Below, one piece after another: positions 22,181-34,421 of a DNA stretch of 64,000 bases; position 1 is the stretch's first letter, and each line of letters opens with the position of its first letter. The DNA comes from Heracleum sosnowskyi (Eukaryota > Streptophyta > Magnoliopsida > Apiales > Apiaceae), in assembly GCA_030848705.1 (NCBI GenBank), contig CM061241.1, positions 78,935,178 to 78,999,177 of the forward strand, given 5' to 3'. Below the pieces are notes generated by a model. It did no database searches and was not told the origin of the DNA. It saw nothing but the letters and a program-made list of their open reading frames with translations. The position numbers and the translations under genes were made by a program.

Positions 22181-24723
22181 CACTACACCATAGATTGGAT
22201 ATGACAACCAAAATTTAAAAAAATGTCGAAAAACCATTGCCATATCCATAAACCCATGTTACTGTAAAAAGGTGTTGTAACTGAGTAACACCGTGAGGGC
22301 GTTACCTTAGTGTATTAATTTTGAATTTTAAATTTTTTATTTAAAATTAATAATTCAATAATTATTTCACTTTAAAAGTAATTAATTTTTAAAAAATCAT
22401 TGAGTAATAAAAGTAATATTTTCATAAAATTAATATTTTTATAAAAGTAATATTATGTGAAATAATTGAATTATTTATATTTTATAAAATATTTTTAATC
22501 AATTTATATTAGAAAAGGTTTTTTTTAAAAAATTCAAAATCATTAAATTTTGATTAAAGCCAATAAAAAATTTATTAGAGAAAGTAACAGCTTGCAAAAC
22601 TAATTTTTACAATAGATTTAAAAATAGATTGTAAGAACGAAATAATTAAAATAATAAATTATAGTTATAATTTAATATCAAACTTATTATAATAAATTTG
22701 TAATAATTTTGTTTAAAGAAAAGAAATTATATCAGTGAGCGGCAAAATGAAATTGGGGCAACAACACCGAGCGGCAAACGAAATTGGGGAAAAAATTGGG
22801 GAAAACACGGGCGGGGAAAATTATATCACTCTCACTCTCATTCTCTCATTCTTACTTCTCATCCTCTTTTCTCGCTTCTCACTTCTCAGTCTCTGTCTAT
22901 TAGGTTTTAAATTAGGGTTCGCGCTGCTTAAATTAGGGTTTAATTGAGGAATTAAATTAGGGTTTGAGCTGGGTTTAATCGAAGCTTGGTGGAGCTGGGT
23001 TTAATCGAATTTAGGGTACTCGAAAGTGTTTAAGGTATGCTTCATATGCTTCGATTTGTGCCTCTCTCTCTGTCTCTGTCTCTCTCTGTCTCTCCCTCTC
23101 TCTATCTCCGTCTCTCTCTCTCTCTCTGTAGCTATATTTGCTTGTTGAAGTATCGGTGAGTTTGACATAGGAACTTATACCATAAAGTAACTTCGATTTT
23201 GATTCTATTTATAACTGTTTCATCTTGTAGTTAAATCCAGAGATTATATATTCTATTGGTTTAATGAAGATTTTAAGGTTTTCTGCAACTTACGACCATG
23301 TGTATTTATAACTGTTTCATCATGTTTTTCCAGGGAACAGTTGAGTTGAGGTTTGATACTGAATATCTCAAGATTATAAAAGTTCTCAGGACTTAATAAA
23401 CCTTTATAAGGTGTTTCTGTGTATGTTTTATTCCCTCTTTCAAGAGACTGATGTTATCCTTCTATCGTTAATGAGTAAAAAGCTCTGCTTATCTTAAAAA
23501 CATTCTACGTACAAATTATTTATAATTAGCATGTGATACATGTAAAAATCATTTGTAATTATCGTATGCTATTTAGTTCCTAATTTGCAGAAGAGCGTCT
23601 TGATTATTGTGTAGTTGAGTTGTAGGTAGTTGTCTAGTGCATTTGTTGATTTGAGATAAGGAATTTTCGTTGGGTGATTTAGTTGTAGAAAAATGAAGAT
23701 ATATTTCAATGGGTAACCAAATTCCTGAATCAAACAGTAGGAAGCAGTTGTATATAGTAAGAAGAGTGTTATGACCTAATTTTAACTAAGTCCAACGAAC
23801 AATAAAATGGATTTGTGTTATATAACTGCTTGGGTAAAAAGGGGGGAGTTGTAGATTTATGTCTTTATAACATCCCTGAAAAAATTTGTGGTATTTGAAT
23901 GTGTATTACAAGAAATATTCGTGATAAAAGGAGTGAGGCTTACCAATATATGTGCTTTCTTTATATCTGGAATTTTAGTTATGGAATAGAGTATGGCTAT
24001 TTTATCTTTTGTTCTTTTCATAGCAATGCTTTTTTACGTTATTGTTTTTTAATAGTGCTGAAATGGTCACTTCATTTATGACAGGTTAGCTTGGGTGATA
24101 GTTTTTTAATAGTGCTGAAATGGTCACTTCACTTCATGGATTACTATATCTTATTTGAACAATAGACATTTTCTAAGGAAGAAGGGAATTACATTCAGGT
24201 AATAAAGGTTTTGGATGTTCTTCTAGAGTCTAAAATTCCAGAACTAAAACAGAGTCTTGAAAATTTGTTTGAGAATTATACCGTTGGAGGGTAAGTATGT
24301 CCTGTAATGAAGAAATCTACCCCGTAGCTAGTTGTCCAGAAATTTTTCAAAAATGTATAGAGTAATTGCTTACTGTTTCTCGCAGGGATATAGTTCTTCC
24401 GATGAGGTGGTCCTTTCAATCAAATGTGGCAACTAGAGCTTAACATTGGTAGCTCTGATCAGAGTCGGTCCATAACTAGTCAAGTTGCTGGACTAAGTCT
24501 AAGCAATGATGAAGGAAACTCCACTAGAAGTAGTAGGTGAGCTATGGGTACTTGCTCTTAATCATCATCAAGAACCTACCTGAAAAATACAATTTCATTT
24601 AAATGCTATTACAGAAGCTGACATTAATTTGTAGCTTTGATCCCTATGATATGTGCATTCTGCCAAATTTGGTACAATAAAGCTTGAATTCAGTAGTTAC
24701 TATAGGCCATCTATGGCGTAGTG
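22181..24723. repeat. Internal CACTA-type ends within the larger element
   Basis: CACTACACCATAGATTGGAT lies at 22181. At 24705-24723 CCATCTATGGCGTAGTG is an inverted CACTACGCCATAGATGG. These are terminus-like sequences inside the main element. The bordering trinucleotides (GTT and ACT) do not match, so I do not call a separate inserted element. They may be remnants of a composite origin. Confidence 0.4.
22735..23035 (+). promoter_or_regulatory. CT-rich leader with telobox-like motifs in the CACTA cargo
   Basis: A TCTC-rich stretch (about 22825-22895) is followed by three AAATTAGGGTT motifs (about 22909-22965), close to the plant telobox AAACCCTAA. This looks like a transcribed gene leader. 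It is probably the captured 5' region of the kinesin or another host gene, which is inference. Confidence 0.4.
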
Positions 24724-25600
24724 ACTGCAATGCTTTTTTACTTGGTTACAATAACATATAAAAAGTATAAAAATCCAAAGCTACTGCAATGATTTTATAA
24801 CCTGGTTGCTACAGTCTTACTCTGTTCTTGTCACAGCAGATCAAGATACTGCAGATACTTGCTCTTTTATGTGGCAGGAGAGGTATTTTCAGATACTAGG
24901 CCACTGATACGTTCAGTTCTTGATGGTTACAATGTTTGTATATTTGCCTACGGTCAAACTGGTTCAGGGAAAACTTACACAATGGTGAGATATACTGATG
25001 ATCCTCACTTAAAGCAATGTATTATCATATGATACACTTGACTAAATGGGTTTATTTTTTCATGTTTCATGTTTCATGTTCAAGACTGGACCTAAGGATC
25101 TAACGGAGGATACTCTAGGAGTTAATTACAGAGCTCTGAGTGATCTGTTTCTTCTTGCTGAGCAAAGAAAGGACACATTCCAATATGATGTTTATGTTCA
25201 GATGATAGAGATTTATAATGAGCAAGTTAGAGACCTCCTAGTTGCGGATGGATTCAGTAAAAGATATCCTTCACTACATCAATTATTCAATTTAAAACTA
25301 CATTGCATATGCTAATATTAATTTGTATGAGTATATAAATAGTCTGTCAAGCAACGTCATCTGCATATGCTAATATTAATTTGTCATGATGCAGTTGCTT
25401 AACTGTCCATGTCCAAGGAAAAGATTTGACATCTGGAGCTGTTCTTCGTGGATGTATGCATCTAGTTGATCTGGCAGGAAGTGAGAGGGTGGACAAATCT
25501 GAAGTGACCGGAGACAGATTGAAGGAGGCACAACATATTAATAGATCTCTTTCTGCATTAGGCGATGTAATAGCTTCCCTTTTAGTTAAGTTGTTTCCTT
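24155..25600 (+). pseudogene. Captured kinesin-14 motor-domain fragments
   Basis: Pieces in order: about 24170-24291, encoding VIKVLDVLLESKIPELKQ and FENYTVGG before a GT donor; 24877-24984, EVFSDTRPLIRSVLDGYNV then the P-loop GQTGSGKT (24952-24975); 25085-about 25275, TEDTLGVNYRALSDLF and QMIEIYNEQVRDLLV; 25395-about 25600, SCLTVHVQGKDLTSGA, then switch II HLVDLAGSERVDKSEV and HINRSLSALGDVIASL. These match plant kinesin-14 proteins (KIN14 group with a CH domain). The neck, the stretch between DLLV and the SRSH switch I region, and the motor end after GDVIAS are missing. Stops follow several exons, so no working motor can be made. The pieces lie wholly inside the CACTA element. Confidence 0.88.
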
Positions 25601-25850
25601 AGGAGGATACTTTTGCTATGAATTTTTATGTTTTATTTTGGGATTGATGCTATGATGGCAGTGCATTATACTGCATTATGATTGTTATTGTTATGTTTTA
25701 TTGGGTTTTAAGTACTTTCTTGTACTGGGAATGTTTTATATACCAGTAGTACATTTTTAATTTTTCATTAGAAAAGTGTTACAGTAGCTACTACAGATGC
25801 TGTTGCAATTTGTGTAAAAAAGTGTTGCCATAGAAAAAGGAAGCCCATAT

Positions 25851-25980
25851 GAATGTGGGGCCCATAAACAGTGATGCCCACATGTGGGGTCCAGAACAGT
25901 GGGGCCCACATGTGAGGTCCAGAACAATGGAGCCCACATGTGGGGTCCAGAACAGTGGGGCTCATATGTGGGGCCCACAT
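25851..25980. repeat. 28-bp minisatellite in the CACTA right arm
   Basis: About 4.5 copies of a 28-bp unit around CACATGTGGGGTCCAGAACA sit at 25851, 25879, 25907, 25935 and 25963. Each unit contains the palindrome CACATGTG or a variant. Two open frames here on the minus strand (GPHMWAP-type repeats) are only translations of the minisatellite. Confidence 0.9.
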
Positions 25981-26187
25981 TTTTTTGAACAAAGTCTAAT
26001 CTACGGCAACATATTTTAACCTGTTGGCATAGGTAGAAAAGTGTTGGCGTTGACCCCTACGGCAACGGGCAAAAAACTAACACTGAAAAAGTGTTGCCTT
26101 TGAGATTTTTGAGGCTATGCCAACGAATTCTGAACTTCCGGCAACGGTTTTCTAGGGTTGCAGAAGGCTATTTATGGCGTAGTGTTA

Positions 26188-27400
<1,213 letters not shown>

Positions 27401-28102
27401 TAAAAAATATAAAACACCCACAAATATAATTACTGAATTGTTTTTACAAAAAAAAAATAGAATTATTGTAATTCTATTGTAATTTTAATTCTTTTAAATT
27501 TTAATATAATTTTGGTGAATTTTAGTGGAAAAAAATGATGTTTTATTGAGTAAAATATTTGTAAAAGTTCAGTTAGGAATTAAATAGAAAAAATATAATA
27601 TAACTATAATAAAAATAAGCTCAGTTTTTAATATTACTATCAATGTTATAATGCAAAATAATATAAATATTAATAGAGAAAATATCAAAAATACTACTAT
27701 TTCTAAGTTCTTTTTTTGCAATTTTACCATCTTATGAAAATATTTGCAAAAATAGGTATGCAACTACATGCAACCATATGCAACCTAAAAATATTTGTAA
27801 AAATACGGTCTGTAACCAAACAACCAGATACAACTTTTTTAAAAATAATTTGAAATCAACTGAGAATTCAAAAATATTGTTAGTAAGAGGGGGTGAATGA
27901 AGATAAAGATGAATAAAACTTGCGATCCTAAGTTCCATCCCCCTCACCTTTCCTCTATACATACATGTTTATACATACATATATAGATACATGCGTAGTT
28001 GAGAGTTGATAAGGAATTTCATCTCAACCAGATCAACAATTGGGTTACTAACTTATGCAACTTATCATGCAACCAAAGATGATTCAAATTATTAAATTTT
28101 TA

Positions 28103-30587
28103 CTAGCTTATAGCCCGTTCAATGCACGGATTTTTTTAAAATATTTTTTATTATATTAAATCACAATTTTATTAGTATTCATATTCTTTTTAAAATTTTA
28201 ATTTTATTAATATTTACAATTCTAAAATATAATTTTTTTTATTATATTGTTGGCGAATTTCGAATCTTGGACTTTTACAAAAATAATTTATCTATTGACG
28301 TATAAAACATTACTTCACACTATATTAAATTGTTCTAATCTATTTATTTTAAGATCCAAAGATACTTATTTGTTTGTAGTATTATCGTCCGTTAACGACC
28401 AAAAATATGGGCTTCCTTTTTTAATATATTTAGAGACCTCAATATTATCATCTATTTATTTTAAAATTGAACTTTTTTTTATGCTATGGTACCATAACGA
28501 CCAAAATTATGGATAAAATATACTCCTTATGTCCCAACAGATTGTGTCAACACATTTCTTTTTAAAATGTCACATCCAATTATTAACATTTCATAAAATA
28601 TTACATTTTTCTTCATTAATTTTAGCAAGTCTCACCAACTTACCCACATTTTCTTCCATTTTCTTTACATTTCTTAATTTGCTTTCCCCCCACCCAAATG
28701 TTAACAATTGGATGAGACGGAAGGAGTATAAGGATATAATTTTGGATAAATTATTTCGTGTTGCATTTACCCTGTGCAAAAGACATATATTTTATGTGTA
28801 AATTTTCAAATTTATATTATTAAAATTTTTAATTCTTTATGAATTTTTTAAATATGTAATATTAATATATTATGAATATGAGAATAAAAATCCCGACTCC
28901 TGAGGTAGTTATTGATCATTTGAGTGTATTATATCAACTATCTAATTACTCACTTTTATAATTTATAAATAAATGAAAATATATGCTATGTAAATATTTA
29001 ACAATAGATTATTAGATTTATTTGTTTACATGTATTGTGATCTTAGGAAAAGTAAGGTGAGATTAAATCATTTTTCTCTATAAGTATTATATTTAAAATT
29101 ATCGTTAATAAATATGAAACTCTAAATTTTTAATAATATATAATATTATCATTTTATATTTATTATATGTAAAACAAGAAAATATAATTTGGATGAATCA
29201 AATCGTATGTCCCTTAAAAAAAGTGTTATGTTAATATTTATTAACTAAGTCATTTTACTTGTAATATCTACAGTAAAATTTGCAACATAAATTCATGTAA
29301 ATGATTTCTCTTACGTCTCTCTTATAACATACGGTGCATGTGTATTATTGTTAGCTATGGTACATGAGCATTATATTGAGAATTTTTTTAATAACGTAAT
29401 TGATATGATTTTTAGCTATGGTATACATGAACGTAATTGGTATGATTTTTAGCTATGGTATACATGAGCATTATATTGAGAATTTTTTAATAATGTAATT
29501 GATATGAATCGATATCTCAAAATTTGGTTTAACAGTTATTATCAAACTGGAACTACTCATAAATTGAAGAGAAAAGAGAGTTACCAATTTTTACATAGAG
29601 AATCCTAACTAATATAGAAATCTCAATTATATTTGGTTTAGATTATCAAAATACACTTTTTAATTTTTAAATATAATCCTACTATTAATCAAATACACTT
29701 TTTAGTTTTTAAATATAATCGTACTATTAATTAAGTACAGTTTTTAATATTAGATCTAACTATTTTTAACGATCCATATTAATTTGGTTGTACAATGATC
29801 GTACATGGATCGGACTATGAAAGTTTTGAATAAGATTCTCTTACGGTAATTGTATATAAGATATAATTTATTCGATCGAGATTTGACAAATAACATTATT
29901 TACAGAAATACTTTCACATACAACAATCATTGCTTTCACAAAATTGTTGTATTAATTTTCCGTGACCCTATTTTTTAACACACAAATTCTCTCAGTCATC
30001 TCCCCTTCCTAGGCAATTTGGAGTAGGCAGGTTACTTAAGGCTTTGAATATTAGTAACTTATAACCCATGCAATATATGATTTTTTTTTAAAATTTATAA
30101 TTATGTTAATTCGTAATTTTTTTTAATAATTTTATGCTATTAGTTTTTAGACCTTATTAATTACGTTTCATATGCTTAATACATTACTTATGATTTAACA
30201 AAAAAAAAAAAAATACATTACTTATGTTGTGTTTTGAGTTATAAACATATAATTTAAACGATTTAACAACTCACAAAACTCACAAAATAATCTTTTATTT
30301 AGTGATGGTTTAACAATTTTTTTCAATTAAAACTACCCTGAAACTGAAGAAAAAATAAAATGACGAATTTTAACAATAGTTCTATTCAACTTAGGAATAG
30401 AATTAAAATAAAGAAAACCTACTCAAATTAAAATTAAAGTATAGACCAACAATCAAATAAACCAACTCAACTTAGAATTTGATCTTATGAATTTTTATAT
30501 TGAAAATTCTAGTCAACTTATAAAACCTACTCATATTTAATTTATATTATTAATATATATATATATATTTTTAATATTAGATCTAAT
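28103..30587. other. Nested AT-rich insert
   Basis: It begins with the ACTAG...GTTC-ATGCACGG repeat start. It contains a Stowaway MITE (28523-28726), an AGCTATGGTA direct-repeat group (29353, 29413, 29451) and a second degenerate repeat start ('cttataacccatgcaata', about 30057). No gene is supported. Confidence 0.45.
28521..28728. mobile_element. Stowaway MITE
   Basis: The left end is CTCCTTATGTCCCAACAG (28523). The right end on the other strand is CTCCTTCCGTCTCATCCAAT. TA target duplications lie at 28521-28522 and 28727-28728. The element is 204 bp. Confidence 0.8.
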
Positions 30588-30851
30588 GGTTGCAAGAAGT
30601 TGCACCTTATTTTTGCAAATATGTTGGTATTTTTGCAAAAAATTCAAAACAAAACATAGTATTTTTGCAAGGTTTGGTATATATGAAAAAAGCCCATCTT
30701 AACCAGGGCAGTTCCGTAATATTTGAGGGCCTGAGACAAAATCGGAAAAAGGGACCTATTTTTCTTTATAGTAATGTGAATTAAGATTTATGTAAATATA
30801 ACGAAACCAAAATAAGGTTGATAATTGAAAGTAGATTCTCAATTTTTTTAT

Positions 30852-31054
30852 TACTCCTTTCGTCTCTTTTACATATAAATTTTGAAAAAGGTTACGCAAT
30901 AAAAAAGATGTTCGTTATATATTTTTTCTTTCTAACACTCTTAATTATTAATTTAAAAAATTGATAATTAATTAAGTTTTAAAATGATGAAATTAATAGT
31001 AAATATAAGTATATAGTTTTGGAGGCGGACATGTAAAATGAGACGGGGAAAATA
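30852..31054. mobile_element. Stowaway MITE inside the hAT-like element
   Basis: It starts CTCCTTTCGTCTCTTTTACA. Its right end, read on the other strand, is TTTTCCCCGTCTCATTTTAC. TA flanks both sides (30852-30853 and 31053-31054). Confidence 0.7.
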
Positions 31055-31155
31055 TATGATCGTGCAAACTAATATTCAAGTAAATATGATAGTGCGTAAA
31101 TATTGACAAGATTAAGAGAAGATTAAAAAAATTAAAAGTTTATCCAAGAATATTA

Positions 31156-31369
31156 TACTCCCTCCGTCCCACTTTTATGGTCCCCTATTTCTAAATTCGG
31201 TTGTCCAAAAATTATTGTCCACATTTAGTTAATACGGTAAATTAGGTGTTAATTATGTTAACTTTTATGAAAAATAATATAATTAATTGGTAGATATCTA
31301 TTTGTTTGGTATGATTGAATAAAAGGTGGATTTTTGATCGTAGACAATAAAAGTGGGACGAAGGGAGTA
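31156..31369. mobile_element. Stowaway MITE inside the hAT-like element
   Basis: It starts CTCCCTCCGTCCCACTTTTA and ends, on the other strand, CTCCCTTCGTCCCACTTTTA. TA flanks lie at 31156-31157 and 31368-31369. The element is 210 bp and is the best-preserved Stowaway in the window. Confidence 0.9.
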
Positions 31370-31599
31370 TATCCTAATGACCTAACTTAACTTACACAAT
31401 AATCAATTTTACAAAATAAAGATGAAAGCAAATCATTTGAATAAAATTAAAAAAGATAAGAGGTAAGTTAAATGAATAAGCCTGTACAAATATTTTTAAC
31501 TTTTTTACGAAATACCAATATATACTAGTATTAACCTAGAAATTTTGGACCCCGAAAATTAAAGGACCTAGGGTGGTCGTCCTGGCCCCTTATCTTAAT

Positions 31600-32382
31600 T
31601 ATATCAATTTTATAAATTTAATAAGTTGTATCGGTTTATACTTCACACCAATTATAATTTTGTATTTATTAAAAATAAATTTTATTATAACTAAGTTTTT
31701 TTTTCTTCAAAAAAAAATTTAACTAAGTTTTTTTAATATGCGTAAATAATTAAAATGGACTTATAAAATGAGACGAGTGAAAGAATTACGAAGACTGCTT
31801 TTTCGAATATGGTCGACCTAAATCCGATGTGAAATCTTTGTGTTGCTAGACAGTTGGTTTTAGGGTAAGGTTAATAACTGAAGAATTTAATATTGACGCG
31901 CACATATATTTTCATGAGGACTCACATTCCCAACCTCCGTAACTAAAATTTCTTGGTGATTTAAATGTGCATGCACTCGCATTCAAATCTTCAACTCTCA
32001 CTTGTAACTAAACGTTTATTGATGATTTGAATGCGTATCAGTTACCAAAATAAACACCTCTAGTAGCAAGGAGATCCCTGTGAAACACGTCGATTAAAAG
32101 ATTGCCGTGGCCCGACGAATATAGTTACAACACGATCAGAAGTTGCAAATCTTATTTAGAATACAAGGGAAGTTGCAAATCTCACCTGACAATGATAAAT
32201 TTGTAATCTTAATGATTTAAATGTCTCTAATTTATTGTCCATTGACTATAGAACTTAAAGCCAGTTTTTAACAGTCTTGTCCAGGCTTCTAAACAAGGAT
32301 TAATGGAAAGTATTTGCCTTACTAAGACAGTGGCAATCTTGGTAATTTTTAACCAAGTACAAGGACAAATGCATGGCATTCT
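31600..32382. other. Upstream region of DUF538 copy 2
   Basis: Non-coding DNA. No transposon is recognised here, so the distal promoter may be intact. Confidence 0.4.
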
Positions 32383-32391
32383 ACTATATTA
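32383..32391 (+). promoter_or_regulatory. Possible TATA box of DUF538 copy 2
   Basis: ACTATATTA lies 88 bp before the start codon, followed by a C-rich, then A-rich leader. The spacing suits a plant TATA box and a 5' UTR of about 60 nt. Confidence 0.4.
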
Positions 32392-32478
32392 ACCCCTCCA
32401 CAATTTACCCAATCCACCACACCTTTCTTGTCCTCAGAGAAAAAACAGAGAAAGAAACACCAAAACAGTAGTAAAAAA

Positions 32479-32988
32479 ATGTCTCAAGTGACAGAAGAAA
32501 TAAAAAGCAAAGCCTCAGAGGTTCACTATGGCAATGAGCTTTGTGAAGTGAAAACACAGTTGTTGCTCTCAGAAGTAGGCTTACCAAATGGCCTCCTTCC
32601 TCTAAAAGACATGGAAGAGTGTGGTTATGTGGAAGCCACTGGCTTTGTCTGGCTCAAACAAAAGAAAAAAATTGACCACAAGTTTGAGAAACTAGGCAAA
32701 CTTGTGTCTTATGGCCCTGAAGTCACTGCATTTGTCGAAAAAGGCAAGATCAAGAAGCTGACTGGTGTCAAGACTAAGGAGATGTTAATGTGGTTGACAG
32801 TGAGTGACATCTATCTTGATGATCCTCCTACTGGGAAAATCACCTTCAAGACTCCTACAGGGCTGTCCAGGACCTTTCCCACATCGGTTTTCGAGATTGA
32901 AAAAGCTAAAGATGTGAAGAATGCCAAGGGAGAAAACTTAGCTGCAGCTGCCAATTGTGCCAAGGAAGTTGAAGTTAAGGAGGTTTGA
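32479..32988 (+). CDS. DUF538 family protein, SVB-like (copy 2)
   Basis: This single exon encodes 169 aa. The start is MSQVTEEIKSKASE (32479). An in-frame ATG at 32428 would add 17 Lys/Ser/Gln-rich residues that are not shared with copy 1, so I reject it. Family blocks are GLPNGLLPLKD, TGFVWLKQKKK, KLVSYGPEVTAF, KGKIKKLTGVKTKEMLMW, DDPPTGKITFKTPTGL and SRTFPTSVFEI. Compared with copy 1 it has about 18 more residues in a Lys/Ala-rich C-terminal tail that again ends KEV. The protein is soluble, with no signal peptide. Same strand and strong similarity indicate an old local duplication, now separated by about 30 kb of transposons. The next gene, an invertase, also lies beside a DUF538 gene in Arabidopsis. 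Confidence 0.95.
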   Translation: MSQVTEEIKSKASEVHYGNELCEVKTQLLLSEVGLPNGLLPLKDMEECGYVEATGFVWLKQKKKIDHKFEKLGKLVSYGPEVTAFVEKGKIKKLTGVKTKEMLMWLTVSDIYLDDPPTGKITFKTPTGLSRTFPTSVFEIEKAKDVKNAKGENLAAAANCAKEVEVKEV

Positions 32989-34421
32989 TTAGTGTAACCT
33001 GTCGACCCAGGGGGTTTAAAAGTTTGTATTTCCTTTCAGTTGTTATGCATGTGAGCCATGCTTTTTTTACTTTCTGTCAGGGTATGTGAGTCATGTTTTA
33101 AGTAACTTTGCACCAAAAAAAAAATGCATCATGTTCTATTAGAGCTATGTATGCCATGATTGCAGGTTTGCAGTTACAATATGATGTTCTACTATTTCCA
33201 AATTTATAACTATTTTCAAGAATTTCATCCAATTTAATAAACGGAACGATATAAAAATCAACAGAGTAACAAGTGGTGTCAATAGTATTTTCTGGATGAC
33301 AAAATCGATTTTACTAACATACCGAATCTTTAAGTGTTTTACATATACGCGATCATAGAATTGTTTTGAACATCCACGAAACCAACTCCAATCCATCTAA
33401 ATTTCATGTTCGAATAGGATTCTCCATCAACGCTACTTTCCAAATGGGGCCAACCCCAAAGCACAGAGGGTATAGATGTTTTTCAAACATAATTCATGAC
33501 TTTAAGTTGAAACTGAAATAAATAAATTCAGCAGTAAATTCAACTACCAATTTTATGTTCATAATTGGTCACCATTCACCCATACGGTTTGCCAAATAAA
33601 TAATAAGTCAGATGAAAAATTTATTAACGGTGTCGATCATACAGAAAAGAATAAATTACTCAATTTTAGGAGTTATTAACTACCTTATAACGAGAGTTAC
33701 TATTATTCTATCGAGAACATACACATAACTTCTAAAAGAGGTGGATCATTATTATTTCTAAAATAAGAATAATGATTGATGACATACACATAATTTCTAA
33801 AAGATATGGGCTACTATCATTCTTAAAATAAGAATAATGACTTTTGTAGTGATACCAAGATTTACTCGAACAGTAGTGATTTTGTCCGTCTAAAATAGTG
33901 TCGATCATACAGAAAATGACATTACTGTCTGTCTAAACAGTAGTAATTTTGTTCTAGCACCGGACGCTGCATATCAGTGATAAAAGTACTGCAGAATGGG
34001 ATGACTTTAACTTCTATTTTTGCTGTTCTTTCACATGCAATAAATTTGACCATAACAAATGTAATCAATGTCACAACTATGAACCAACCATCTATCTGTA
34101 AGTCCAAAAATGTGAGTCATCCTCAACTTATGATGCAACTAATCCTTACTGGTCGGTGAAGTATATTTGAAAACACCGAAAAATTTACAGTACTTAACGA
34201 CAGTAAAATTTCTCGCGATTTAGCAAAGTTTGTTTGAGTTATTGTGTGAATGAAAAACAGGATTTTGGGTGATAACACCTTTGAAATGCATTTGCAATTT
34301 GAATATTGTAGTTACAAGAATAATAACATAAGATGCATATAATAGAACTGTATTTACAAATTTTCTGTAATAATGTACAACATGATAGAAGTTGATGGTA
34401 GAAAGAATGGATTGATTGTGA
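32989..34421. other. Intergenic region between DUF538 copy 2 and invertase
   Basis: It contains the 3' ends of two convergent genes. A tandem duplication of about 65 bp ('acatacacataa.ttctaaaaga') lies at about 33718-33845. The phrase 'tgtcgatcatacagaaaa' appears twice (33630 and 33900). No gene is supported. Confidence 0.45.

Larger units (their letters stand above)
21831..26187. mobile_element. CACTA (En/Spm) element carrying kinesin gene fragments
   Basis: The left end is CACTACGCCATAAATGACTT (from 21834). The right end on the other strand is CACTACGCCATAAATAGCCT (to 26184). TTA flanks both sides (21831-21833 and 26185-26187), the 3-bp duplication typical of CACTA elements. Subterminal regions on both sides carry repeated GTGTTGCCAT/GTTGGCAT/GTTGCC motifs in either orientation, as expected of transposase-binding arrays. 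The 4351-bp body holds no transposase domain that I recognise. It holds a leader-like CT-rich region and broken exons of a kinesin-14 motor instead. It is a non-autonomous, gene-capturing element, comparable to Pack-MULEs and other CACTA transduplications. Confidence 0.9.
27675..30693. mobile_element. Long-TIR DNA element split by about 2.5 kb of nested DNA
   Basis: The left part (27675-28100) and the right part (about 30588-30693) together match the uninterrupted copy at 55269-55875. Shared segments include 'aaaatatttgcaaaaata', 'cttatgcaacttat.atgcaacc' and the right end 'gcaaatatgttggtattttt'. The break falls after 'attattaaatttt', exactly where an ACTAGCTTATAGCCCG unit begins (28103). The arms are inverted repeats of each other, rich in TTTGCAAAAATA, so a MULE-like or similar MITE is likely. 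No transposase is present. Confidence 0.6.
30696..31599. mobile_element. hAT-like element containing two Stowaway MITEs
   Basis: It begins CAGGGCAGTTCCG at 30704. Its other end (31591) reads AAGGGGCCAGGACGACC on the opposite strand, similar to hAT CAGGGGC..G termini. Flanks are ATCTTAAC (30696-30703) and ATCTTAAT (31592-31599), an 8-bp target duplication with one mismatch, as expected for hAT. No transposase is present. Two Stowaway MITEs lie inside, so the original element was about 480 bp. It abuts the right end of the long-TIR element. Confidence 0.65.

Noticed and set aside
22181..24723. Separate nested CACTA element
   Set aside because: The ends look right, but the bordering trinucleotides (GTT and ACT) do not match. 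It is kept only as terminus-like sequence.
24155..25600. Working kinesin gene
   Set aside because: The switch I region, neck and motor end are missing, stops follow several exons, and the pieces are confined within transposon termini.
25757..25992. Two minus-strand ORFs with GPHMWAP repeats
   Set aside because: They are translations of the 28-bp minisatellite in two frames inside a transposon arm.
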